A stretch of DNA of 64,000 nt from Bryobacteraceae bacterium (GCA_030041495.1 JASHNT010000141.1:237559-301558); one strand, 5' to 3'. Counted from the stretch's first letter, positions 26,711 to 36,017 are shown. Notes: generated by a model from the letters alone, not told the origin. Program-made: numbers and translations.

Positions 26711-27676
26711 ATGTTCTTTGCGTCTCTGCTCGCATTCTTCACTTTCATCTTCCTGCTGGCGACCGTTACCGTGGCCATCGCGTGGATCGCTTTCCTCAAG
26801 CGTCAGGCCGAAGAAACCGAAGCCGGCAATGCCGCAGAGGAAGAAACGGACGGGATCGAGCAGAGTTCGCCGCTGCTGCGCAGCGACCGCTTGAGCACGC
26901 TTACCTTCTGGGACAGTCTGCTGGAGAAGCTCGATATTGGAGAAATCCTGAGAGCGCGGCTGGCCGAGGCGGAGCTGGATTGGTCGGTGGGACGTGTCAC
27001 GCTGACGATGCTCTTGGGTTCGACCGTCGCGTTCCTGCTGTGCTGGAAATTCCTGCCCCTGTGGGCCGCTCTGGTTGCAGCGGTTGCAGTGGCGTTCGCC
27101 CCTTACGCCTACATCCTGCGCATGCGCGCCAGGCGCTTCGACCGTTTCCGCGAAGGTTTTCCGGATGTGCTGGATTCATTGGCGCGGGCGCTGCGCGCCG
27201 GTTATCCGTTGTCTGCCGCGATGGACACCGTGGTTGCCGAATCCTCGCCGACGGTTGCGGCGGAGATCCGCAGAACCTCCGCGGAAGCGAACTTAGGAAT
27301 GGGTTGGAGCCGCGCCTTGGAGAACATGGGCCGCCGGATGCCGATTCTGGAAGTCAATCTGTTTGCGGCCGCAGTGCAACTGCATTCGCGAACCGGCGGA
27401 AAGCTGGGTGAGGTGATGTCCACGTTGGCCGAGAACATGCGCGAATCGCTATCGCTGCGCGGCGAAGTCCGCGCGTTGGCGGCGCACGGCAAACTCACCG
27501 GCGCGATTCTGACGGTGCTGCCGGTCGTCATTGCGCTGATGATGATGATCGTCAGTCCGGATTACATGATGATTCTTTACAACCACCCGTGGGGCAAGAA
27601 CCTCATCGCCATCGCCATCGGCTGCCTGGTGCTGGCGCATTTGGTGATTCGGAAGATTGTGAATATTCAAGTATGA
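26711..27676 (+). CDS. tadB: Tad secretion inner-membrane protein TadB
   Basis: A 321-residue protein of the type II secretion F superfamily. It has an N-terminal membrane helix and a charged loop, a pair of helices near residues 97-135 (LTMLLGSTVAFLLCWKFLPL), then the T2SSF cytoplasmic helical bundle (FPDVLDSLARALRAGYPLSA, ESSPTVAAEIRRTSAEANLG, KLGEVMSTLAENMRESLSLR) and two C-terminal membrane helices. TadB forms the platform that the TadA ATPase drives. Its stop overlaps the tadC start as ATGA. Confidence 0.9.
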   Translation: MFFASLLAFFTFIFLLATVTVAIAWIAFLKRQAEETEAGNAAEEETDGIEQSSPLLRSDRLSTLTFWDSLLEKLDIGEILRARLAEAELDWSVGRVTLTMLLGSTVAFLLCWKFLPLWAALVAAVAVAFAPYAYILRMRARRFDRFREGFPDVLDSLARALRAGYPLSAAMDTVVAESSPTVAAEIRRTSAEANLGMGWSRALENMGRRMPILEVNLFAAAVQLHSRTGGKLGEVMSTLAENMRESLSLRGEVRALAAHGKLTGAILTVLPVVIALMMMIVSPDYMMILYNHPWGKNLIAIAIGCLVLAHLVIRKIVNIQV

Positions 27677-28599
27677 GTGTCCCGGCGCTGCTGATTCTGT
27701 TCTTCATGTTCACGGCCGCGGCGGTGAGCGCGGCGGGCTACGTGTTTGTGCTTCGGCCCGCCCGCCCGCAGCCGGCGCAGCAAGAAACGCCCGCCCCAGC
27801 AGTGTTAAATCAACCGGACTTGCCCCTTGCGCAGGCAGCGGTGCTGGACATGTTCCGGCTGATCGGCGACGCAATGCCGGGCACGAAATCCCAGCAGGCC
27901 GCCGCGCGAGCGTTGCTTTCCGCCGCGGGTTTCCGTTGGCCTGCGTCGGTATCGGTGTTTCTTGGTATCAAGTGCGGCATCGCCCTGATGTTTGGGGCTG
28001 CGTGTTTGTGGGCCGGCATCGCATTGCAATCCGGCACCGGGGCCCTGTTTCTGCCGGTAATCTGCGGCGCCGCCTTCGGCTACATGGTTCCGGACCGCGT
28101 TCTGGAGCGGCTTGCCGCGCGCAGAGTCAATCAACTGCGGCGTGCATTGCCGGCGGCCATCGATCTGATGGTGCTGGCCGTCGAGGCTGGACACAGCTTG
28201 GACGCGGCGATTCTGGAGGCCAGCCGAGGCTTGCGGGTGACCCATCCGGCGCTGGCGTCCGAATTCACGCAATTGCACGTGGAGTTGCGGGCCAATCCTT
28301 CCCGCGTAGAGGCGCTGCAGAACTTCGCGACTCGCGGCCGCGACCTGGAGCTGCGCAAGTTCACGAACCTGCTGCTCGATACGGACCGCTTCGGCACCAG
28401 CTTGGGACCGGCGTTGCGCACCCATGCACGCTATCTGCGGACACGTTTCCGTCAGAACGCGCAGGAGCGGGCACGCAAGGTCGGCGTGAAGCTGATCTTC
28501 CCGGTGTTCTTCCTGATTTTTCCTTCCGTGATTCTGGTTACCCTAGGCCCGGCTGTCATTCTGCTCTACGGGCAGTTGCAGGTTTTGCTGGGGCAATAA
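27673..28599 (+). CDS. tadC: Tad secretion inner-membrane protein TadC
   Basis: A 308-residue paralogue of TadB. The start at 27673 overlaps the tadB stop and gives an N-terminal membrane helix (LLILFFMFTAAAVSAAGYVF). The T2SSF bundle follows (RALPAAIDLMVLAVEAGHSL, ILEASRGLRVTHPALASEF, LDTDRFGTSLGPALRTHARY, KVGVKLIFPVFFLIFPSVIL). It has the canonical TadB-TadC order. The missing ATPase, secretin and pilin genes must lie elsewhere if the machine is complete. Confidence 0.9.
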   Translation: MSVPALLILFFMFTAAAVSAAGYVFVLRPARPQPAQQETPAPAVLNQPDLPLAQAAVLDMFRLIGDAMPGTKSQQAAARALLSAAGFRWPASVSVFLGIKCGIALMFGAACLWAGIALQSGTGALFLPVICGAAFGYMVPDRVLERLAARRVNQLRRALPAAIDLMVLAVEAGHSLDAAILEASRGLRVTHPALASEFTQLHVELRANPSRVEALQNFATRGRDLELRKFTNLLLDTDRFGTSLGPALRTHARYLRTRFRQNAQERARKVGVKLIFPVFFLIFPSVILVTLGPAVILLYGQLQVLLGQ

Positions 28600-28615
28600 C
28601 GCCTAGCGACGCGGG

Positions 28616-29746
28616 CTAGGAATACGAGGCTTCCAAAAGTTTCAGAACCTCTCCGCTCGTGAGGGGCCGGCCGGTCACGCCCATCTTTTCCAGCTCATGC
28701 TTGACCGGTTCGACAATCTCTCCGATCTCTTCTCGCGGGACCCCGGCGGCTTCGAGCGTGCGCGGAACGTCGAACTGCGCGATGAACTGTTCGGTCCTGT
28801 CCGCACAGGCTAACGCGGCAGGCTTGGGGTGGGCCGGATCGAAGGGGATGCCGAAGCCTTCGGCGATGGGTCCGAAGCGCTCTGCCGCCAGCTCCGCCAT
28901 GAAGCGCATGGCGTGCGGCAGAGTGATGCAACTGGTGACGCCGTGCGGGACGTTCCAGCGCGGACCGATCTGATGCCCCAGCAGATGCGACAGGCCGAAG
29001 CGCGTATTCATTGCGCCGAAGATCGAAAACCAGGAAGCCATCAGGCAATGGCCGCGGTGCGCGGCGCTCTCTTCGCCCTTGGTCGCTATGGAGGCGGGCA
29101 GGTGCTTCACCAGCAGCCCGATGGCCTTGGACGCAAGTGCATCGCTGATGGGCTGATGGCGGATGGCGTAGGCGCATTCGATGGCGTGATCCAGAGCGCG
29201 CATTCCGGTCGAGACCCACAACCAGTCGGGCGTGTCCATGCATAGCAAAGGATCCGCGATGACGGTGCGCGGCACGACACGCGGATCGTAGACGCCGCCC
29301 TTGACGCGCGAAGTTTCGTCGGTAACGCCGCCGGCCCAGGTATATTCGGCGGCGGACAAGGTTGTAGGCACGGCGATGTGGATCAGCTCACGGGCCCCAC
29401 GCTCCTTGTTGATCATCCCGTAGATGGCGACCTTGCACGAGTCGATGGGGCTGCCGCCGCCGAAGCTGACCAGGCAATCGGCATTTACGCGCTCGATTTC
29501 GGCTTCGAGCGCGTTGACCGTGCCGCGCGGAACATGCTGCACGATTCCTCCGAAGACTCCCGCGCAGCGCGAGCCCATGGCGGCCGTCACGCGGTCGAGA
29601 ACAGGAAAACCCACTAGCGTGGTGACAGCCAGCGCCCGGCTCAGGCCGCGCCGTTCGAGATCCGCGCCCAGGGCTTCGATTTTTCCAGGACCGTAGATGA
29701 CTCGCTCCAGACGGGTGGTGAGAAATTCGCCAACAGGTGCTTGCAC
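28616..29746 (-). CDS. Iron-containing alcohol dehydrogenase (maleylacetate reductase-like)
   Basis: A 376-residue enzyme of the group III Fe-ADH superfamily. The NAD-binding half has LVSFGGGSPIDSCKVAIYGM and HIAVPTTLSAAEYTWAGGVT; the second half has GMRALDHAIECAYA, LSHLLGHQIGPRWNVPHGVT and ITLPHAMRFM. In iron enzymes the metal ligands are an Asp, two His and a third His. Here the Asp position (GMDAL) is Arg and an Asp precedes the His instead, as in maleylacetate-reductase-like members that can act without iron. Substrate unknown. It is divergent from the tannase genes, so a link to aromatic breakdown is possible but unproven. Confidence 0.75.
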   Translation of the reverse strand: MQAPVGEFLTTRLERVIYGPGKIEALGADLERRGLSRALAVTTLVGFPVLDRVTAAMGSRCAGVFGGIVQHVPRGTVNALEAEIERVNADCLVSFGGGSPIDSCKVAIYGMINKERGARELIHIAVPTTLSAAEYTWAGGVTDETSRVKGGVYDPRVVPRTVIADPLLCMDTPDWLWVSTGMRALDHAIECAYAIRHQPISDALASKAIGLLVKHLPASIATKGEESAAHRGHCLMASWFSIFGAMNTRFGLSHLLGHQIGPRWNVPHGVTSCITLPHAMRFMAELAAERFGPIAEGFGIPFDPAHPKPAALACADRTEQFIAQFDVPRTLEAAGVPREEIGEIVEPVKHELEKMGVTGRPLTSGEVLKLLEASYS

Positions 29747-29794
29747 GGGGGAAAGTATAGCAACTGGAGGGAGGTTGTGATAGGTTCAACTGTT

Positions 29795-29800
29795 GGAGGT
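29795..29800 (+). promoter_or_regulatory. Ribosome binding site that fixes a TTG start
   Basis: GGAGGT lies 7 bases before the TTG at 29808. The frame also has a TTG at 29793, but that overlaps this RBS. The signal peptide begins properly at 29808, so that is the start used. Confidence 0.7.
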
Positions 29801-29807
29801 TTCACTC

Positions 29808-31409
29808 TTGTTACGCGCATTCCTGTTTCTGGCTTCCGGCTCACTCACGCTGGCGTTGGCGCAGACGCCGTGCGACAACTTGAAATCGGTCTCTCTTCCG
29901 GATGCGACCATCACCGCGCTGGAATTGGTTCCGGCTGGTCCGGCTCCGCCTCTACCGGCCCCGGCGCGAGCACCGGATGCGGCCCCGGCAGATGGCGCTC
30001 CGGCAGCTCCTGCGGAGGTGGAGGCTCCGGGACCGAGGGCGCCTGGCGCTCGCGGCGGACGAGGCGGCGCTCCGGCCGCTCCGCCCGTGATTCTGCCGGC
30101 GTATTGCCGCGTGGCCCTCACTCTGAAACCGTCGACCGACTCCGACATCAAGATGGAAGTATGGATGCCCGCCGAGAGCTGGAACAACAAGTTCGAGATG
30201 GCGGGCAACGGCGGTTGGGCCGGCTCGATTCAAGGCTTCGCCGTGATGCGCCAGGCGTTGCGCGAAGGCTACGCGACGGCCGGCACCGATGCCGGCCACA
30301 CCGGCTCGGATCCCAAGTTCAGCCTGGGGCATCCCGAAAAATTGGTGGACTTCGCCTATCGTTCGGTGCACGAGACCGTGCTGAAGTCGAAGGCGCTGAT
30401 CAAGGCCTACTACGGACACGACCCGAAGCTGTCGTATTGGAATAGTTGCTCCACCGGAGGGCGCGAGGGCTTGATGGAGGCCCAGAAATATCCCGCCGAT
30501 TTCGATGCGGTGATTGCCGGAGCTCCGGCGAATTACCAGACCCATCTGCACGCCTGGGACATGATGGTGGCGACGGCAGTCCGCAAGGACGATAGTTTTG
30601 TCAGCACCGCGAAACTGAACGCGCTGAACAAAGCCGTGATGGAGGCTTGCGACGCGGCCGACGGCGTCAAAGACGGCCTTTTGAACGACCCCCGCAAGTG
30701 CAAATTCGATCCCGCGACGCTGCTGTGCAAGGGCGAGAGCAAGGACGATTGCCTGACGCCGGCGGAGCTCGAGTCCGTGAAGCTGGTTTATTCGCCGGCC
30801 AAGAGGAAAGATGGTACGCTGATCTTTCCCGGCAAGGAACCGGGCAGCGAATCCACTTGGACCATGCTCTCCCAGCGCACTGCCGCACCGGCAGCGCTTT
30901 CCATGGGAACTTTCCAATATGCGACCTATCAGGACGCGAATTGGAACTGGCGCAATTTCGATCTGGATCGAGACACCGCGGCGGCCGATGAAAAGTTCGG
31001 CTACGTGAACGCGACCGCGGATCTGACGGCGTTCAAGAATCGCGGCGGCAAGCTGGTGCTGTATCACGGCTGGAACGATACCGGCATCTCCCCCGAGAAC
31101 ACCATCAATCTGTACAACGCCATCGTTCAGAAGACCGGATCGAAACCCGACAACTGGATCAAGCTGTACATGATTCCGGGGATGGGTCACTGCCAGGGCG
31201 GTCCAGGGACCGATCAATTCAACAAGATGGCGATTATCGAGCGATGGCGCGAGGCGAATACCGCACCGGAGGCGGTGATCGCCGCGCACGTTACCGGCAA
31301 CAACGTGACTATGACTCGTCCACTGTGCCCGTATCCGCAGGTGGCGACGTACAACGGCGTGGGCTCGACCAACGACGCCGCCAGCTTTAGCTGTAAAGCC
31401 CCGAAATAG
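29808..31409 (+). CDS. Secreted tannase/feruloyl esterase family hydrolase (first of two)
   Basis: A 533-residue exported esterase acting on plant phenolic esters, by family. The signal peptide is LLRAFLFLASGSLTLALA. A Pro/Ala-rich, then Arg/Gly-rich linker (about 40-90) precedes the conserved core. Catalytic elements: the nucleophile Ser215 in SCSTGGREG, Asp in YHGWNDTGISP and His in MGHCQGGPGTD, with the cysteines beside Ser and His forming the CS-D-HC arrangement of the family. GNGGWAGSIQG and VIAGAPANYQTH are also typical. It starts with TTG. The next gene, a close paralogue, begins 11 bases later. Confidence 0.88.
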   Translation: MLRAFLFLASGSLTLALAQTPCDNLKSVSLPDATITALELVPAGPAPPLPAPARAPDAAPADGAPAAPAEVEAPGPRAPGARGGRGGAPAAPPVILPAYCRVALTLKPSTDSDIKMEVWMPAESWNNKFEMAGNGGWAGSIQGFAVMRQALREGYATAGTDAGHTGSDPKFSLGHPEKLVDFAYRSVHETVLKSKALIKAYYGHDPKLSYWNSCSTGGREGLMEAQKYPADFDAVIAGAPANYQTHLHAWDMMVATAVRKDDSFVSTAKLNALNKAVMEACDAADGVKDGLLNDPRKCKFDPATLLCKGESKDDCLTPAELESVKLVYSPAKRKDGTLIFPGKEPGSESTWTMLSQRTAAPAALSMGTFQYATYQDANWNWRNFDLDRDTAAADEKFGYVNATADLTAFKNRGGKLVLYHGWNDTGISPENTINLYNAIVQKTGSKPDNWIKLYMIPGMGHCQGGPGTDQFNKMAIIERWREANTAPEAVIAAHVTGNNVTMTRPLCPYPQVATYNGVGSTNDAASFSCKAPK

Positions 31410-31419
31410 GAGGAATATC

Positions 31420-32988
31420 ATGAAGACCATGTTCGTCTCGTTCGCCTTGCTAGGCGCGTCGCTGGCGTATGGCGCGGCGCTGAGCGCCGATAATTGCGAA
31501 AAGCTGAAGGCCGTGCAACCGGCTGATGCTGTGTTCACGACGGTCGAACTGGTTCCCGCGGGTCCGGCTCCGGTGCCTCCGGGAAGGGGCGGCGGCGCTG
31601 CGGTGGCAGCTCCGGCCGGACGTGGGGCGCGCGGTGGGCGCGGAGCGGCGGCGGCGCCTCCCCCGCTGCCCGCCTATTGCCGCGTGGCCGCGACGCTCAA
31701 GCCTTCCACGGACTCCGATATCAAGATGGAGCTGTATCTGCCCGCAGAAGACTGGAACGGCAAATTCGTGATGCAGGGTAATGGCGGATGGGCCGGATCA
31801 ATCCAAGGCATTGGGGCGATGCAGTCGGCGCTGCGAGAGGGCTACGCGACCTCCGCTACCGACACCGGCCACACCGGCGCCAATGGCATGTTTGCGCTAG
31901 GCCATCCGGAGAAGATCATCGACTTCGCTTATCGCGCCGTGCATGACACCGCAGTCACGTCGAAGATGCTGATCAAGGCATATTACGGCAAGGACCCGAA
32001 GTATTCGTATTGGAACGGATGCTCCACCGGTGGCCGGCAAGGGCTGGTGGAGGTGACCAAGTTCCCGGACGATTTTGACGGCGTGATCGCAGGCGCTCCG
32101 GCGAATCCGCACATTCATTTGCACGCGGCAGGCGTGGAGCGATCGATCGAACTGATGAAGAATAACGCTCCGCTGACGCGCCCCAAGCTGGAGGCTCTGC
32201 ACAAGGCGATTCTCGAACAGTGCGACGCGCTGGACGGCGTGAAGGACGGCCTGATCGGCGATCCCACCAAGTGTAAGTTCGATCCGGAGACCATGCTGTG
32301 CAAGGGCGCGGATTCGGACAATTGCCTCACACCGGGCCAGGTGGAAACAGTGAAGATCGAGTTCACCGACGTCAAGACCAAGAAGGGCGAGGTCATCTGG
32401 ACCGGATATGAGCCGGGGAGCGAATTGCAGGTCTCGTCCTTCCTTTCGGTGCCTACTGCGCCGGGCGGCGGCTGGGACAGCATTCGCATTCTGGGCCACC
32501 AGGACGCCGACTACGACTGGCACAAGTTCGATCTGGATTCGGACGTCACACTGGCAGATAAGGCCGGCATCGACGCGCTGACTTCGGATCTTTCGCCGTT
32601 TAAGAAACACGGCGGCAAGCTGCTGCTGTATCACGGATGGGCCGATCAAGCCATTCCTCCGGGGCACACCGTGCTGTTCTACGAGAGTGTGCTGCGGACG
32701 ATGGGCAAGAAGCAGGACGACCAGAGCCAGGAAAGTTGGATGCGCCTATTTATGGTCCCCGGAATGATGCACTGCAGCGGCGGCTCAGGCACGGATCAAT
32801 TCAACAAGATGGCGGTGATCGAACGCTGGCGGGAAGCGAATCAGGCTCCCGGCGAAATCGTCGCGGAACACGTTTCAGGGGGCCAGGTGGATATGAGCCG
32901 TCCGCTGTGCCCATATCCGCAAGTCGCGGTGTACAAGGGCGTGGGCTCGACCAGCGACGCCGCGAGTTTTTCGTGTAAAGTCCAGTAG
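31420..32988 (+). CDS. Secreted tannase/feruloyl esterase family hydrolase (second of two)
   Basis: A 522-residue paralogue of the preceding gene, so a tandem duplication. It has a signal peptide (MKTMFVSFALLGASLAYGAA), a Gly/Arg/Ala-rich linker at about 52-80 and the same catalytic set: Ser202 in NGCSTGGRQG, Asp in YHGWADQAIPP, His in MMHCSGGSGTD. A good RBS (AGGAGG) precedes the ATG. The loop contents differ most between the copies in the middle region (about 310-350), suggesting different substrates. It is likely co-transcribed with the first. Confidence 0.88.
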   Translation: MKTMFVSFALLGASLAYGAALSADNCEKLKAVQPADAVFTTVELVPAGPAPVPPGRGGGAAVAAPAGRGARGGRGAAAAPPPLPAYCRVAATLKPSTDSDIKMELYLPAEDWNGKFVMQGNGGWAGSIQGIGAMQSALREGYATSATDTGHTGANGMFALGHPEKIIDFAYRAVHDTAVTSKMLIKAYYGKDPKYSYWNGCSTGGRQGLVEVTKFPDDFDGVIAGAPANPHIHLHAAGVERSIELMKNNAPLTRPKLEALHKAILEQCDALDGVKDGLIGDPTKCKFDPETMLCKGADSDNCLTPGQVETVKIEFTDVKTKKGEVIWTGYEPGSELQVSSFLSVPTAPGGGWDSIRILGHQDADYDWHKFDLDSDVTLADKAGIDALTSDLSPFKKHGGKLLLYHGWADQAIPPGHTVLFYESVLRTMGKKQDDQSQESWMRLFMVPGMMHCSGGSGTDQFNKMAVIERWREANQAPGEIVAEHVSGGQVDMSRPLCPYPQVAVYKGVGSTSDAASFSCKVQ

Positions 32989-33043
32989 GAATGACCTCAT
33001 CCCGGCGCCAATCTCCACGCGCCGGCACTTCCTACAGTCTTTA

Positions 33044-33208
33044 TTACACTCTTCGGCCGACGTGTGCTATCAGAGAGATGATGAACAGCACCAGGAAGAT
33101 AAAGAACAGGATCTTCGCGATCCCTGCGGCCGCAATCGCGATTCCTCCAAATCCGAGGACTGCCGCAATCAGGGCGATCACGAAAAAGACCAACGCATAA
33201 TAAAGCAT
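33044..33208 (-). CDS. DUF1328 small membrane protein
   Basis: A 54-residue protein that is almost entirely hydrophobic: [20 protein letters not shown], a [20 protein letters not shown] segment and an ending in HVGRRV. This is the two-helix pattern of DUF1328 (YtjA type), often induced in stress. A GAGGAG lies 9 bases before the ATG at 33208. It stops at tandem stop codons (TAA TAA). The function is unknown. Confidence 0.85.
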   Translation of the reverse strand: MLYYALVFFVIALIAAVLGFGGIAIAAAGIAKILFFIFLVLFIISLIAHVGRRV

Positions 33209-33297
33209 CTTGCGTGCTCCTCGTTTTTACAATGGCAGGCCCGATGCCAAATCGCGGTTGGTTACAGTTGCGCCGGCACGGCGGGAAATTTTTCCGG

Positions 33298-34890
33298 CTA
33301 TTCGTTGCGGTGAGGCCTTCCGAACTCAAGACCGATCCTGGGAGCGTCCCCGGTTCCGCTGATTTTGATCCGCAACACGGTACCCGCGCCGGGTTTGGAA
33401 AAGAACGGATCGGCGAGCCGGAGAAGAAACGATTTCACGCCCGTGGTCATCTGCGAGAGCTTAGCCGCCAGACGAGCCTGGCCTTCGAAGGAAAACTCCT
33501 CATGCTTTAGCTGGTAGTTCCCGGCAAGCGTGATCAGTCCGCCCGGAATTTGGAAGGTGAGACTCGGCACGGAAATCACGCCGTCGCCCAGCGTGAACTT
33601 GCCCTGAAGCTCCGAGAGGACATCCGGGGCGTCGTCCTGCTGCGCCTCCTTGGGGTTGCCGCTCGCCCGCGCGCTCAGCTTGTCCAGCTTGTCTTGCACT
33701 CCGGGGTGCAGAAACCGAACCTCAGTCAGATGAAATGAACCATCCAGCCGCAGGCGATCCGGCACACTCGCGCCGCCTGGCGGAAGCACGAAGCTGGCGT
33801 GAAACGTCACCGGACCGCTCAGCGCGGGTGGAGTGGTTTTAACGGCAACGGTCAGCAGGTCCTGAATGCGTGTGTTCCCGGAGCTGACATCCAGCGTAAT
33901 GCGATGGCCACCGTTCTCATGCAGGACGGAGCCGGAGGCGGTGAACGTCGACGACCCGAGCCTTGCGTTCACCGGGTGCAAATACGTGTCTCCCGTGGTG
34001 CCGTCCACCCTCGCGTCGAAATCGGTGTGCAGGGGCATGGCGTGGTTGCCGGTGGTGACCAGGAAATTGGGCGTGTCCGTCTGGCCGCGCACTTCGATCT
34101 GATCGAGTACACCCCTGAACTGACCGTCGGATTTTAGAATGCCGCCGATGCCTTTGATCGTGCCCAGATCCGCGTTCATGAAGGAATAAATTCCGGATAT
34201 GGGCGTGTCGCGCGGCTCCTCAGCGGCCCACGGCCCGAACTCGCCATTTGTGGAGATGTCGCCGAGTGGCTTGGGGTTGGTCAACTCGGCGGTGAATCGC
34301 ATGGCCTGGCCGGGCCCAGCGGAGGCCAGCGTCAGATTCCGGATGTCGAATACCAGGGGCAGCTTGCCTGCCTTGGATGGAAGAATCTCCAGATGCGCTG
34401 TGTTGCTGATGAGGCGTCCGATCACAAATTCGGGTTGCTGTGTCCCCGTTTGCTGCTGGGAACCGTGGGATGAGGTCAATTTCGGACGCTCGTCGCGCGG
34501 AGGCAAGACGATGGACAAGCCGTCCAGATGCACGGCATCGATATGGATCGGCCGCCGCAGCAGTTCCCAAGGGCTGACCTGCACGGAGAAGTGGGGGATG
34601 GACAGGAACGGCTGCGGGTCGCCCCCTTGCTGTAGTGTAAGATTCTCTCCAGTCACGCGAAAACGCGGAAAAGCCGAAACGTTTAAAACGCCTAACTCGG
34701 CCTCCGCACCGAACCGTGAATCCAAGTCCCGGATTACCTGCTCCCGCAAGTACGGGCCGGCGTGGCGCACCGCGACGGCCAACGCGGTCCAGGCCAGGAT
34801 AACTACCCCCGCCAGCACGCCCAGGCACCACTTCAGGACGCGAACCTTCCCTGGGCGGCAGGGAACCTGGTCCTCGGTGTGCATCATCAT
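33298..34890 (-). CDS. AsmA-family envelope protein
   Basis: A large protein with one N-terminal membrane helix (LGVLAGVVILAWTALAVAVR) and a long beta-rich periplasmic domain. AsmA marks are YLREQVIRDLDSRFGAEAEL, ENLTLQQGGDPQPFLSIPHF and HIDAVHLDGLSIVLPPRDE near the N-terminus, with an AsmA-like C-terminal repeat (GDGVISVPSLTFQIPGGLIT). AsmA relatives are linked to outer-membrane lipid homeostasis. The ATG at 34890 is chosen because it overlaps the end of a small upstream gene as ATGA; the frame is open to 34929. The product from 34890 has 530 residues. Confidence 0.8.
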   Translation of the reverse strand: MMMHTEDQVPCRPGKVRVLKWCLGVLAGVVILAWTALAVAVRHAGPYLREQVIRDLDSRFGAEAELGVLNVSAFPRFRVTGENLTLQQGGDPQPFLSIPHFSVQVSPWELLRRPIHIDAVHLDGLSIVLPPRDERPKLTSSHGSQQQTGTQQPEFVIGRLISNTAHLEILPSKAGKLPLVFDIRNLTLASAGPGQAMRFTAELTNPKPLGDISTNGEFGPWAAEEPRDTPISGIYSFMNADLGTIKGIGGILKSDGQFRGVLDQIEVRGQTDTPNFLVTTGNHAMPLHTDFDARVDGTTGDTYLHPVNARLGSSTFTASGSVLHENGGHRITLDVSSGNTRIQDLLTVAVKTTPPALSGPVTFHASFVLPPGGASVPDRLRLDGSFHLTEVRFLHPGVQDKLDKLSARASGNPKEAQQDDAPDVLSELQGKFTLGDGVISVPSLTFQIPGGLITLAGNYQLKHEEFSFEGQARLAAKLSQMTTGVKSFLLRLADPFFSKPGAGTVLRIKISGTGDAPRIGLEFGRPHRNE

Positions 34891-35084
34891 GTCAGCGGAG
34901 GAACCCCGTACGGCGCCAGTTGAGACCACATGCCCGAGACTCGCAGGACCCAGACCAGGACCGCAATCACAACCACTGCGTTGGGGATGGTCCGGATGCT
35001 GCCGGCCATCGGTATGTAATTATATACCAGTCACATTACGAGGCCGATGATGATCAACCAGATGACGATGCTGATGATAGGCAC
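34887..35084 (-). pseudogene. Small two-helix membrane protein (Thivi_2564-like) with an in-frame TGA
   Basis: From a GTG at 35084, with AGGAG 8 bases upstream, the frame reads VPIISIVIWLIIIGLVM, then TGA at 35031-35033, then LVYNYIPMAGSIRTIPNAVV and VIAVLVWVLRVSGMW. The family has Trp or another residue at the TGA position and the LVxxYIPM motif right after it, so a TGG-to-TGA change fits. The frame otherwise stays open to a stop overlapping the asmA-like ATG (ATGA). It may be a pseudogene, a sequencing error, or a readthrough gene. Confidence 0.6.
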
Positions 35085-35152
35085 GGCTTCTGCTCCTTCC
35101 GTGGCCATGCAATCTCTACGCCAAACTTAGCCAGCGGCCAACCTGCGAGCGA

Positions 35153-35998
35153 TCAACGCGATGTGGCGACGGCCCGCAAAATGTGACCCCCCGCTTCATG
35201 CGCGTTCGCTGCTCGATCCGGAAAATAACGCGCGGCGATTTGCGACGGCCCTAAATCTTCGATCTCCGTGAAGCCTAAGCCGGCGAGCCGGGCATGCAGC
35301 GCCGCGGGCTCGAAGAAACTGACCCAGGCTTCGCCGAGCTCACCCACCCGAGCCGCACGGGCGTCATGCCGGGCGCGCTGCTCCGTTGTGAGGGATTCCG
35401 GAGGGTTGCTGTAGTCGAAGACCACCTGCGCTCCGCCGGCCAAGCCGGCGATGAATCCGAGAGCGCCGAAGATGGCGGATTCGGTAAGGTACGGAACCAC
35501 CCCGAGCCATGTGAAGAAGCTTGCTTGGGCCGGATCGAAGCCCGCGGCGTCGAGACCATCGGCCAGAGTCTTTTGCTCAAAATCGATGGGAGCGAAGGTC
35601 AGCCAGTCAGGGATCGGAATGCCGGCTTCAGCGAGGCGACCGCGCTTCCAGGCTTGGGTGGCCGGATGGTCCACTTCGAAGATGCGCAGGCGATCGCCGA
35701 AGGGGCTGCGGTAGGCGTAGGTATCGAGGCCCGCGCCCAGCACGACCAGTTGGCTCACACCCTGCTCCACTGCCTCCGCAAGACGATCCTCGGCAAAGCG
35801 GCTCCGCACGGCGATAAAAATTCGAATCCGGCGCCGCGACGGATGCTCTTCGGCTTCGCAGGCCAGCGCTTCGGGGTCCGTGCCCAAAATTTTCAGCGCG
35901 AGCGGGTCGCGGAAGAACCGGCCCTGTTCCAGGATTTGATATGCGGCGCGATGCGCCGCCGCGGCAAAAGCGGTCCGGCTGGGTTGTCCGTTCTGCAT
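35153..35998 (-). CDS. Class I SAM-dependent methyltransferase, LCM/TIGR00027-like
   Basis: A 281-residue protein from the ATG at 35998; the same frame is open upstream to 36232 but overlaps the small gene there. The SAM motif is VVLGAGLDTYAYRSPFGDRL, followed by FEVDHPATQAWKRGRL and THFD-like WLTFAPIDFEQKTLADGL, the marks of leucine-carboxyl-methyltransferase-like small-molecule enzymes. YLTESAIFGALGFIAGLAGG and FDYSNPP follow. Substrate unknown, often a secondary metabolite or polyketide carboxylate in this family. Confidence 0.82.
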   Translation of the reverse strand: MQNGQPSRTAFAAAAHRAAYQILEQGRFFRDPLALKILGTDPEALACEAEEHPSRRRIRIFIAVRSRFAEDRLAEAVEQGVSQLVVLGAGLDTYAYRSPFGDRLRIFEVDHPATQAWKRGRLAEAGIPIPDWLTFAPIDFEQKTLADGLDAAGFDPAQASFFTWLGVVPYLTESAIFGALGFIAGLAGGAQVVFDYSNPPESLTTEQRARHDARAARVGELGEAWVSFFEPAALHARLAGLGFTEIEDLGPSQIAARYFPDRAANAHEAGGHILRAVATSR

Positions 35999-36017
35999 GA
36001 ATCGGTACCTGGGCTGA

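Noticed and set aside
29952..31538. Long minus-strand open frame of 528 codons opposite the first tannase gene
   Set aside because: The tannase catalytic motifs, signal peptide and RBS are on the plus strand; the antisense frame shows no family pattern and has GC-rich shadow composition.
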